From a virus, in IMG/VR virus record IMGVR_UViG_3300043654_000004, positions 1-55,445 of that record: 55,445 nucleotides of DNA; one strand, given 5' to 3'. Shown piece by piece: positions 14,902 to 23,230 of this stretch. The position numbers and the translations under genes are program-made. The notes under the pieces were generated by a model. The model was not told the DNA's origin. It ran no database searches and was given only the letters and a program-made list of their open reading frames with translations. Every line of letters starts with the position of its first letter. The stretch's first letter is position 1.

Positions 14902-15385
14902 TGGAATTTGGGTTGGTTCTGACAAAGATGTTTCCGAAGCTAAGCGTAGGGGGTATAGCAGACTTACGTGCGCTAAAGACGGACCTGACGGCCACAGAGA
15001 AATGCTCAGGTATACATCGCTCGGAGCACCTAAAGATGCAAACTATCTCTTTGTTCAAAAAGGTGAGCACGCAGCCCTGAATTGCATCGATGTTGACGAC
15101 CCTAACATGATTCCAGTCAAGATGTTGGATCAAGGGTTGAAATTCATTCACGAACAAAGATTAGCAGGACATAAGATATTAATACATTGTAATGCAGGGC
15201 GTAGTCGCGGGCCTAGCACAGCCCTTGCTTATTTGCGTACAATCGGTGAAATGCCGCATAGTTTGAAACACAGTGTACATATATACAAAACGCTTTATCC
15301 TCCCTTTGATCCGGGGAAGGGAATGAAAGCAAAGTTAGTAGAGAATTGGGATCGCTGGAAGGATATCTATGCCGGGAGTTCTTGA
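14885..15385 (+). CDS. Dual-specificity protein phosphatase-like protein
   Basis: The 166-residue protein has the C-x5-R catalytic loop H-C-N-A-G-R-S-R-G (about residues 101-109), a following P-S-T-A-L-A-Y-L helix, and an N-terminal N-G-I-W-V-G-S strand typical of the DSP/tyrosine phosphatase fold. The general-acid Asp may be in the V-D-D-P segment about 30 residues upstream. The ATG at 14885 is preferred for its GAGAAG site, but an in-frame ATG at 14873 is possible. A phage phosphatase could act on host phosphoproteins or on RNA ends. Confidence 0.8.
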   Translation: MQEIINGIWVGSDKDVSEAKRRGYSRLTCAKDGPDGHREMLRYTSLGAPKDANYLFVQKGEHAALNCIDVDDPNMIPVKMLDQGLKFIHEQRLAGHKILIHCNAGRSRGPSTALAYLRTIGEMPHSLKHSVHIYKTLYPPFDPGKGMKAKLVENWDRWKDIYAGSS

Positions 15386-16007
15386 TAAAGTTATGGGCGC
15401 GTGGGGTTCGGTCGGTAGTAAGATCGCAACCGCGCCAAATAGTGAAGCTGAAGGAATTAAAGCGAGGCAGGAACAGGTTAAATCTTGGAATGATCTTCAA
15501 GGTGGAAAGCCAGAGCCGCCCAAGGCTGAAGCGCCAATGAATAACGCTGACAAGATTCATCCTAATTCTAAATATGGTGACCGACCCGGCGAGAAGCGGA
15601 TTGATGTTTCTTCATACGCCAAAGGTACGACTAAAGTTCCCAAAACGGGGCTAGCAGTAGTTCACAAAGGCGAGGCTATAATCCCCGCAAAGGAAAATCC
15701 AATGAATAAAGGCGGTATGGACGCAGTAATGGGGCTGGCAAAAGATAAAGCTCCGAAAAAAGAAATTAAGGAAATGGTGCATAGTAAGTCTCATAATGGA
15801 AAACATATTGTAGTTCATCGGCACCATTCGCCAGCGCATCATCCTGACGAAACCCATGTTATGAATAGCATGGATGAGTTACACTCTCACCTTGAAGACC
15901 ATGCTGGAACTCCAAATGAAGGCGAAGCCGCACCAGCCGCAGGAGCGGAACAACCCGCCCCACTGACAGCCGCGCCATCTCCCGCGCCAGCGCCCGCAGG
16001 TATGTAA
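15369..16007 (+). CDS. Hypothetical virion-type protein with 'HKGEAIIPA' motif
   Basis: The 212-residue protein contains K-V-P-K-T-G-L-A-V-V-H-K-G-E-A-I-I-P-A (about residues 92-110), a motif recurrent in phage tape-measure and minor structural proteins. A His-rich middle (VHRHHSPAHHPDETH) and an Ala/Pro-rich disordered tail follow. It overlaps the phosphatase gene by 17 bp and its TAATG overlaps the next gene. A minor virion component is plausible. Confidence 0.6.
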   Translation: MPGVLDKVMGAWGSVGSKIATAPNSEAEGIKARQEQVKSWNDLQGGKPEPPKAEAPMNNADKIHPNSKYGDRPGEKRIDVSSYAKGTTKVPKTGLAVVHKGEAIIPAKENPMNKGGMDAVMGLAKDKAPKKEIKEMVHSKSHNGKHIVVHRHHSPAHHPDETHVMNSMDELHSHLEDHAGTPNEGEAAPAAGAEQPAPLTAAPSPAPAPAGM

Positions 16008-16456
16008 TGCTGATAAATATTTCAGCGATTAAGGGCGAAGCCGGAACAGGCTATGAGGCTGAAAATGGCAAAGGTGAATTTGAATGTAAGAATTGCCATT
16101 TTTATAGACCCGAAAATAGTTCTTGTGGCCAAAAAGAAATGGTTGAGAAATCTAAACAGCCAAGAACTTCTGATGGAAGAGTAAAAGTAGACCCTGAAGG
16201 CTGCTGTGAATTCGTTGATCGGGTTGGTAAGGTTGAGAGTAGAGAGGAAAATATGGCAGAACATAATCCAGAGGAAAAGAAACATTTTGCCCGAGCGATG
16301 CATAAATTGCATGGCGGGGCATTGCATGAACATTTTGGAATTTCGGCTGATAAGCCTATTCCAATGGAGAAGAAAGAAGAAGCTGCCCGAAGCAGCAATA
16401 AGCATGTAGCGGCTATGGGCAGAATGGCCGTGGCAATGCATGGCTGGAAGCATTAA
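16007..16456 (+). CDS. Protein with N-terminal Cys cluster
   Basis: The 149-residue protein has an N-terminal C-x-x-C-x-x-Y ... C-G-Q ... C-C-E-F (about residues 27-67) spacing recalling high-potential iron-sulfur-like or zinc-binding phage proteins. The C-terminal helical half is rich in His, Lys, Met and Ala. No catalytic motif identified. It lies in the run of small genes before the terminase. Confidence 0.6.
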   Translation: MLINISAIKGEAGTGYEAENGKGEFECKNCHFYRPENSSCGQKEMVEKSKQPRTSDGRVKVDPEGCCEFVDRVGKVESREENMAEHNPEEKKHFARAMHKLHGGALHEHFGISADKPIPMEKKEEAARSSNKHVAAMGRMAVAMHGWKH

Positions 16457-16479
16457 GAAATAAGAAAAAGGAAAATATT

Positions 16480-16803
16480 ATGGCAAAACAAGAAACTTCA
16501 GCAGGCTGTTATCCCGGAGAAAGATTGATGGGACTTTCATTAAGACGGGCAGGCAATAGCGATATTGATACGCTAGGATGCCCCGCACCAGCAGGCGAAT
16601 CGCCAGTCAATCCACGTAAACCGGGCGGGTTTAACAGCGCTGGAACCAAACGGGCAGGAGATACAGCAGGAGCGAGTTATTCGCCATTTCCTCCTACCGC
16701 GCCAGCAGATTATAAGGGCGGTGTAGGAACGGGACAAGGTAAAGGAATGCACGGCGCAGCTAAGAATGCAGCCAAGCGCTCTTGTTCTGGAGACAATTGC
16801 TAA
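16480..16803 (+). CDS. Gly/Ala/Pro-rich small protein
   Basis: The 107-residue protein is low in hydrophobics and rich in Gly, Ala, Pro and Ser, so largely disordered. A few Cys occur near both ends (C9, C34, and CSGDNC at the terminus). Its TAA lies 10 bp before the terminase ATG. Possibly a minor structural or packaging accessory protein. No family recognised. Confidence 0.55.
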   Translation: MAKQETSAGCYPGERLMGLSLRRAGNSDIDTLGCPAPAGESPVNPRKPGGFNSAGTKRAGDTAGASYSPFPPTAPADYKGGVGTGQGKGMHGAAKNAAKRSCSGDNC

Positions 16804-16813
16804 TCGGAGAACT

Positions 16814-18808
16814 ATGACGTTGGAGGGGTTAGTCGTTTGGTTTAATAAACATAGAAAAGATAAGAATTACCAACTACGAGATTGTTCTGACGAAGAATTT
16901 GAAAAGTCAGCTAAGAAAAGTTGGGCAAAACTTCCTGTTGAACATCAGAAGAAAGTTCTGACTACTTGTAAGAATGCAAAGTTATGGTCAGGTAAAGAAG
17001 ATCATACATTAGATTTTATAGTCAATGCACGATTTTTGGCGCAGACAAATTTGTTTGCATTATGTCATCTTCTTGAAAAATATAAAGATGTCTCAGAAAA
17101 AGAGTATACTTGGACAGACGGAACTGTTCATAATACTCATGAGGAAATCTGTAATTTTTTCTTTGTGGCTAAAGACCCGACTAAGAAGACGTTCAAAGAC
17201 TTTGCAAAAGATTATATCGACAAAAAAGAACGACTGCTTCTTGTTCCAAGAGGCGGTTTTAAGTCGTCAATTGACATGGCTGATACAGTACAGTATATAA
17301 TCTGTTGGCCGGAAGTAACAATTCTTATTCTTACGGGCGTTCTTGATCTTGCTAAAGATTTCGTAAAAGAAATTAAAGGCCATTTTGAACTAGATGAAGA
17401 CGGAGAGAAGTCGTTTAGACCTAAGAAATCAGCAGATGGTTCTGACAATTTATTTCAAGTCCTTTTCCCCGAGCATTGTATTCCGAAGGAAGAAGGAAAG
17501 TCTACTGAATATCAGAGCCCCGCTTCTCCAGTCGTAGAAAAAGAATGTACTGTATTTGCCGCATCTATTGACCAGAACTTATCAGGCTGGCACGTTTGTG
17601 TGCTCAAGTTGGATGATGTAGTAACTAACGAAAATAGCAGGACTGTTGACCGAATCAGAAATATCAATAAACAGGTTAGTATCAATAATGCCATGCTTCA
17701 CCCGTATGGGTTCTTTGATAAAATTGGAACTTGGTATAATAGTGAAGACACATACGGACAAACAATTAAATACGCCGCTAAATGTGAAAAAGACGGCGAA
17801 GAGATAAAAACGAAGATTTATATTCGTCCTGCTTGGTGGGCTAACGAAGCCGCTCGTAAAGCGGGCAAAGTTGAAGACGAGATGGTTGAATCAGATTATG
17901 ATTTCTGGTTTAACGAAGAGGGCCAACTTACTTATAAATTTCTTCGCGGTAAGAAACTTGAAGATGCTGAAGGCTTTGCGATTAAGTATCTGAATGATCC
18001 TACTCAAGCGCATAGAATTAAGTTTCCGAGAGAACTGTTGATACGGCGTACAATAGCATCGAATATGCTTCCTCAGCAGGGAATGATTGTAACAACTGTT
18101 GATACGGCGTATTCAACGAAGAGTTGGGCAGATTATACGGTCATATTGACCGCGTTAATTTATGGCGGTCGATTTTATATTATTGATATGAAACGCGGTC
18201 GATATAATGAATATGAACTGCCTCAGTTAATTGCTCAAAACGCCCTTCAATGGAAGCCAAAAAGAATCTGTATTGAAGATTCAGTAGGTGTAAAGTGGCT
18301 TGGCCGAGAAATTTATCGTGAAATGGATAGGTTGAAACTCCGCGTTCCGATTGAATTCGTTCCATTAGGCCAAGGAAGCGCAGTTAACGCTAAGAAAAAT
18401 ATGAAGGCAAAACCAGTTCTTCGATTGCTTGGCGACGAACGACTTTTATTCGCCAACCAATGTGTCGGACTTGAAGAACTTTATCAGGAACTTGAGAAGT
18501 TTGATACTGCTGCGGCAACACATGATGACATAGTTTCTGCGTTATCAATCCTTGTAGATCAATTTGCAAGTTATGCAGAGATGGAAGGTCGAATGTCTTC
18601 CGTCGCGCCAGATTTTATTTCTGATCCGAAGATGAAACAGCAATACGATCATATTTATGGCGCGGGCGTATTTGAAAAAATGGTCAATAACAAAGCATTT
18701 GAAGCAAGTCTTGAACATCAAGATATGTCTTTGTTAGATGCTATGAATGCTGAAAAAGAAGTCAGTGGGTATGATAAAGACCCACTCGTAGATGCAGGAT
18801 TGTGGTAA
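16814..18808 (+). CDS. terL: Terminase large subunit
   Basis: The 664-residue packaging motor has an ATPase half with a deviant Walker A, L-L-V-P-R-G-G-F-K-S-S (about 142-152), and a hydrophobic strand before the Walker B region. The RNase H-like nuclease half has V-D-T-A-Y-S (about 429), I-E-D-S (about 487) and T-H-D-D-I-V-S-A (about 569-576) as the acidic metal ligands. The ATG at 16814 follows CGGAGA. An upstream in-frame ATG would run through the previous gene. Portal follows 54 bp later. No small subunit was recognised nearby. Confidence 0.93.
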   Translation: MTLEGLVVWFNKHRKDKNYQLRDCSDEEFEKSAKKSWAKLPVEHQKKVLTTCKNAKLWSGKEDHTLDFIVNARFLAQTNLFALCHLLEKYKDVSEKEYTWTDGTVHNTHEEICNFFFVAKDPTKKTFKDFAKDYIDKKERLLLVPRGGFKSSIDMADTVQYIICWPEVTILILTGVLDLAKDFVKEIKGHFELDEDGEKSFRPKKSADGSDNLFQVLFPEHCIPKEEGKSTEYQSPASPVVEKECTVFAASIDQNLSGWHVCVLKLDDVVTNENSRTVDRIRNINKQVSINNAMLHPYGFFDKIGTWYNSEDTYGQTIKYAAKCEKDGEEIKTKIYIRPAWWANEAARKAGKVEDEMVESDYDFWFNEEGQLTYKFLRGKKLEDAEGFAIKYLNDPTQAHRIKFPRELLIRRTIASNMLPQQGMIVTTVDTAYSTKSWADYTVILTALIYGGRFYIIDMKRGRYNEYELPQLIAQNALQWKPKRICIEDSVGVKWLGREIYREMDRLKLRVPIEFVPLGQGSAVNAKKNMKAKPVLRLLGDERLLFANQCVGLEELYQELEKFDTAAATHDDIVSALSILVDQFASYAEMEGRMSSVAPDFISDPKMKQQYDHIYGAGVFEKMVNNKAFEASLEHQDMSLLDAMNAEKEVSGYDKDPLVDAGLW

Positions 18809-18862
18809 ATTTTTAAACTTGCGGAAAATTAAATCGAGCTAAGAAGAAAGAAGAGGCAATGA

Positions 18863-21183
18863 ATGGAACAACAGGCTTATGAGCCTATGAATGCCGAAGA
18901 AGCTACAGGATTTATTAGTGACGGCAATCCAAATCGGCCTCTTGTAGCAGGCGATTTTAATCAAATTGGTGATGTAAAAACATTAAGTGGTGATCTTGCG
19001 CTTGTTGTAGGCAGTGCTCAAGCAGCACGCGGTTTCATGGAAAATAAACAATGGAACTTGCTTTTCCGCGATGCCGATCTTTTGTTTCAGTCGCCAAGAC
19101 CGATGAGCGTTTATGAGAATACCTCGATAGAGTGGGGCACCTTACTGCAAAGGTAAGAATGCGAATCTTCTTTAATCAAGCTGAACCCTGAAACGGGAAC
19201 AGACTGCAAGCAGCGAAAGCGGGCAGCAGTAGAGACTAAACAAGAAGACATCCTTATGGGATGATGCGATAGTCCGATCTTACAGAAAACAAACTGTAAG
19301 CTAACATAAATGATGTTCTCGAACCAAACGTCCAACGTTTTACCGTAGCGAAAATCGTTAATGCTGTCATCCCGCAACTTTACAAGGGTCTGTTTTACGA
19401 CGATCCGCCAATGTTAATGCGGCCAAGACCCGGCACTTCACAACAAATCGTTGACGCAAAACAGCAATTATTTTCTTATATTCTTGATGAATGTCAATTT
19501 AAACAACAAACAAAATGGGGTCTTGAAACGCTAGCTACTTTCGGGACAGGCATCTGGAAGTGGGGTATTGATTGGAAAGACGTAACGACGCATAAACGAA
19601 CTGCAAATGTCATTTCTATCAAAACTGGAACTGATATTGACGCAAAAGAAAACAAACTTCTTGGTACAGGCGCACCAATTATTACTACGACTACGAAATC
19701 GATGTTGCTTCCTTTTTTCGAGCAGCGGCCACTTGATAAAGTCCTTGTTGATCCGCATCTTGAAGTTTCTGATATTAGGCAAGCGGATTGGGTTGTAGAT
19801 GTTCATTACATGGATTTCTATCAACTTGATGAGATCAGACAAGCACTCGCGGATTCAACAGACACAAAAGCTAAGGCAGGTTGGAGCATTCCAGCCAATC
19901 TTAAATCTGTCTGGATTAAGACGACTCCGACAACTTCTAATCTTCAGACAGAACAGACAGTTTACGCTAAAGGCGCGGTTCATCATTCATTAGACATGAA
20001 TATTGAAGCAGGTCCCGATCCTTTACGTAAGAAACTTGAAGTTCTGGAATATTGGGATAAGAAGCGCAAGATTATCGTCATTGATAATTCGACTGTACTG
20101 TATACAGGAGATAATGAATTTGGCGCGGTCCCATTTCTTTCATCGAATTGGTGGAATCGGCCAAAATCATTCTTCGGTATGGGTTTAGGGTTGATTATCG
20201 GCCAAAATCAAAGAGTTGACCAAGGTACGATTAATGCAATTCTAAAGATTCTGTCTTTTGGCGTCAACCCGATTTATGTCCAACGACGTGAAGCTAATAC
20301 TGCGACACAAATGATTCGGACGAATATCGGTAAAGTCATGAAAGTAGATGGAGAGTCTGACAAGGCTTTCACTCTGCTCGAACAACCCCGCGTTCCTTCG
20401 GATATTTGGAGCGCGATTAAAGAATCCCAAGAAGCTTCTGAATCTGCTTCAGGCGCAGACCAGCAGCTTGTTCAAGGGAGTACAGCAGGGCCAAGAGCCG
20501 GGATGGGCCGAACTTCAGGCGGTGCAGCTATTCAAGCTTCAGCTTCTGCTACGCGATTAGATGGCCCGTTAGATAATTTTATTGAGCAAGTATTCAAACC
20601 ATTTCTCGGCATTCTTGATATGCTCGTTTTCAAGTATATGCACGATGAATGGATTGTACATATTCTTGGCAATGAAATGGGGACAAAGTTAACTCAAGAC
20701 TTTTCAATGCAAGCTTATTGGGATTCAAATGTTGAATTTGAAGTCCTTGCAGGCGCGAGTATGTCCGCTCGCAGAACAATGGCGCAATCGATGGTCATGC
20801 TTACCCAGATTCTACAGAATCCACAGATTCAACAGAGTTTGGCCGAAATTAATGAAGAGTATATTGACTTCAAACCAATTCTTGCTATGTGGATGGAAGC
20901 ATCTGAATGGAAGAACGGTAACGATATAATTAAGCCCATGACAGCAGCCATGAAGCAGAAGCAAGCGGCTAATTCTAAAACAGCCCAAATGCAGATGCAA
21001 ATGCAGGCGAAACAACAGGCAGATCAAACTAAATTTGCACAAAAGGAGCAACTTAATGCTCAAGACGCTCGTGATAGAATAGAAAGAGATTTAGTTGTTG
21101 CAGCAGCGAAGACGAGCTTTTCAGAAGGGACGGAGGGTGAGGCTTCTGCTGCTGGATTACAGGGAGAATTACCTAACGTTTAA
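18863..21183 (+). CDS. Portal protein, split by a group I intron
   Basis: Two exons are inferred: 18863-19124 and 19313-21183 (join keeps frame, 710 residues). Exon 1 ends ...VYENT and exon 2 continues Y-V-L-E-P-N-V-Q-R-F-T-V, then G-L-F-Y-D-D-P-P typical of podovirus-type portals. Later parts include a long alpha/beta body and a Gln/Ala/Met-rich C-terminal helix. Without splicing, exon 1 stops after 97 codons. The portal forms the dodecameric packaging and neck ring. It follows the terminase as in most tailed phages. The exact splice site rests on frame, a final G and protein continuity. Confidence 0.85.
19125..19312 (+). other. Group I intron in the portal gene (ORF-less, about 188 nt)
   Basis: The insert holds the conserved group I core: GAGACTAAA (19233-19241, 5' strand of P7) and GATAGTCCGATC (19267-19278, 3' strand of P7 with the guanosine site). 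Between them is a P8 hairpin, CATCC/GGATG. A P9 hairpin (CTTACAG/CTGTAAG) is followed by a terminal AACATAAATG ending in G. It lacks an endonuclease gene. The P1 pairing is weak as drawn, so the 5' boundary is less certain than the core. Confidence 0.85.
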
Positions 21184-21237
21184 TGGAGTGGTATGAGGCT
21201 AGAACGTGAGTTACTAGAAGAATTAAGGAGACTGACT

Positions 21238-21414
21238 ATGGCAATTACACAACTCGATGCAGATATCGCTACTTTATCTACTAATGTAGGATTACTAATC
21301 GCGCAAGGCGCTAACTCTGTTCCACAGGCACAGGTTGATGCAGCAGATGCAGTCGTAAATGCTATTAATGCGACTGTAGTAGCTGCTTTAACTCCTGTAA
21401 CTAAGACAACATAA
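21238..21414 (+). CDS. Small Ala-rich protein
   Basis: A 58-codon frame starts at ATG after AAGGAG. An in-frame ATG 45 bp upstream lacks a site. The product is an Ala/Val/Thr-rich helix with no charge clusters, similar to the small spacer or coiled-coil proteins often found between portal and scaffold. Function unknown. Confidence 0.55.
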   Translation: MAITQLDADIATLSTNVGLLIAQGANSVPQAQVDAADAVVNAINATVVAALTPVTKTT

Positions 21415-21455
21415 CGAAGTCTTGCAAGCGCCGTGTTCGGGGCGAAAACACGAAT

Positions 21456-21591
21456 GCTGCCCAAGTGTGCAGCCATCGAAGTCGCTTGGGGCGGCTAACA
21501 CTTTTTATTTAATTGGTTTTGTCAGTACCCTAACTGACCGAGGAGCCTTGGGCTTAAGGGCGGCTCGTACAAATACCGCCCAACATTTTCT
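21456..21591 (+). other. Structured intergenic leader with possible terminator
   Basis: GCTGCCCAAG (21456-21465) pairs with CTTGGGGCGGC (21485-21495) with one bulge, followed 6 nt later by TTTTTATTT, resembling a terminator. A TCAGT/ACTGA hairpin and a GGGCGG/CCGCCC hairpin follow before the GGAGGAG site of the 21605 gene. It may attenuate or process the long structural transcript. Confidence 0.5.
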
Positions 21592-21604
21592 GGAGGAGAC
21601 TATA

Positions 21605-21877
21605 ATGGGAAAAATGGAAGAGTGTCTTTATAATTGGACTGCCGCGATGATCGGCGCTAAAGTAGCGCGAGTTCCTATCTTGACTGATGGACAAGTATTA
21701 GACGTACCAGCAATTATTAAAATAGGGGAAGAATATTTTAGTTTATTATCTACCTATCCTTTGCGATATCAACCTTTACCTACTAAAGTTTGTAAAGCAA
21801 AGTGGGCAAAAATTGCAAAAGTAGATAGTTCTGCGTATAATCATCGTATTGTTAGGGAACATTATGCTACCAATTGA
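21605..21877 (+). CDS. Hypothetical protein between portal and scaffold
   Basis: The 90-residue protein starts at ATG after TGGAGGAGAC. A longer frame from 21422 would cover the structured leader and is rejected. The N-terminus has a mixed alpha segment (MEECLYNWTAAMIGAKVARV) and the rest is basic with many Lys and Tyr. It overlaps the next gene by 14 bp. No family recognised. Confidence 0.6.
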   Translation: MGKMEECLYNWTAAMIGAKVARVPILTDGQVLDVPAIIKIGEEYFSLLSTYPLRYQPLPTKVCKAKWAKIAKVDSSAYNHRIVREHYATN

Positions 21878-22196
21878 TAATAGCATTAAAGGTATTGACA
21901 TAAGTATAACCCTTGATGATACAGAACGCGGGCTTTTAGCTTCTTATGTCAAGTCTCAAGCGTTTGATGTACTCCAACGAATTATGGAAGATGTAATTAG
22001 GGATTATAACGCTAAACTCTTGAGCACTGATCCGATTAAGAAAGATGACGTTCTTATCAACCATCTTTATGCGAATGCCGTTGGTGGATTTTATATCGCA
22101 TTGATGGCTAGATTAAAAGAAGAATTGAGCATTGAAGCACATAATAATCGATCAAGAGACCCGATTAACGATATGCAAATTGAAGACTTGAGATAG
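21864..22196 (+). CDS. Hypothetical alpha-helical protein
   Basis: The 110-residue protein begins at ATG after TAGGGAAC. It is predicted mainly helical (LLASYVKSQAFDVLQRIMED; LINHLYANAVGGFYIALMARL). Proteins like this often sit between portal and scaffold and may be assembly chaperones, but no family is recognised. Confidence 0.6.
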   Translation: MLPIDNSIKGIDISITLDDTERGLLASYVKSQAFDVLQRIMEDVIRDYNAKLLSTDPIKKDDVLINHLYANAVGGFYIALMARLKEELSIEAHNNRSRDPINDMQIEDLR

Positions 22197-22214
22197 ACAA
22201 TTTTGGAGGAGAAT

Positions 22215-23207
22215 ATGTCAGAAGAAGCAGTTATTGTACAAGATACAGGAGAAGTTACGCCTGTAGTAGAAGTTGTTGAGCCTATTGAGGTATTAATACC
22301 CCAAACACCAGAACAACCAGATTTGCGATACGAGTACCAACCAACAGATGAACACGGAAGGTCCATCGGAGGGCGACAGGTACTTATTTATAAGACACCT
22401 GACGATCTTGCCGAGAAGTTACGCGATCAAAATGTTCAACTTCTACGCAAGCTGAGACAGGTCACCCGTAATAACCGTCTTGGAATTGATGAAAGTCAAA
22501 TCCCTGAAGACGCAGAACGAGTAAATCGACTTCCGCAAGTTGAAAAGAAACCATTGACTCCTGAAGAACGGTTTCAATTGTCACAGGATTTGAACGACGC
22601 AGCAAAGTTTGAGAGCGCCCGAGATAGACTTTTGGAGTCTGCCGGGTATAATGAAATGATCGAAAGACAAAAGGCGCAAGATTTGAAACTTGCCCGACTT
22701 GAAGCGGTAAGTAACGCTCAAGTATTCCTGAACGGGCATTCTGAATTTTGGGCCTGTACAGAGAATTTACAAGTAATGACAGATTGGATGGTAAAGAATG
22801 AGCTACAACCATCTGTCAGCAATTTTGAAAGAGCTTATTCAATGATGCAAGAAGCCGGATTGCTTCTTGTACCTCCTATCGTGCGTGAGGAAGTTCCTGT
22901 GGTTGCGCCTAAGCCAGCCCCGGAAAATACGGAGTTAAATGCGACTCCAGTTGTACCTGTCACTCGGATTAGTGAACCTGTACAGCCGCAACAACCTAGC
23001 CCTGCAAGAGTTCCATCTGGCCTTAACTCCCGCGTTGCTTCTAACACTGGAATCGCGCCTAGTACTGCTACTCTTACATTGGCTGAACTTGAACGTATGT
23101 CTTCTAATGATTATAAGCAGAGACTTTTGTCAGATCGGACATTTGCTGAACAGGCAAATAAGATTTATGCAGAAGCCGAAGCGAAGAAAGTTCAGAGACA
23201 ACGTTAA
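22215..23207 (+). CDS. Scaffold-like protein
   Basis: The 330-residue protein is located immediately before the capsid gene. Composition is acidic and Pro/Val-rich at the N-terminus, with a charged helical middle (about 90-190), a Pro/Ala-rich linker, and a short helical C-terminus (TLAELERMSSNDYKQRLLSD). This is the usual layout of podovirus scaffolding proteins, whose C-terminal helix binds the capsid protein. The ATG at 22215 follows TGGAGGAG. The call rests on position and composition, not on a diagnostic motif. Confidence 0.65.
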   Translation: MSEEAVIVQDTGEVTPVVEVVEPIEVLIPQTPEQPDLRYEYQPTDEHGRSIGGRQVLIYKTPDDLAEKLRDQNVQLLRKLRQVTRNNRLGIDESQIPEDAERVNRLPQVEKKPLTPEERFQLSQDLNDAAKFESARDRLLESAGYNEMIERQKAQDLKLARLEAVSNAQVFLNGHSEFWACTENLQVMTDWMVKNELQPSVSNFERAYSMMQEAGLLLVPPIVREEVPVVAPKPAPENTELNATPVVPVTRISEPVQPQQPSPARVPSGLNSRVASNTGIAPSTATLTLAELERMSSNDYKQRLLSDRTFAEQANKIYAEAEAKKVQRQR

Positions 23208-23230
23208 AAGTTTAATACTGATAGGAAGCC

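Noticed and set aside
19411-21183. Portal as two separate proteins (97 and 590 residues)
   Set aside because: A conserved portal segment lies upstream of 19411 in the same frame, and the insert has a complete group I core.
21422-21604. N-terminal extension of the 21605 protein
   Set aside because: It would cover several hairpins and a likely terminator. The ATG at 21605 has a GGAGGAG site.
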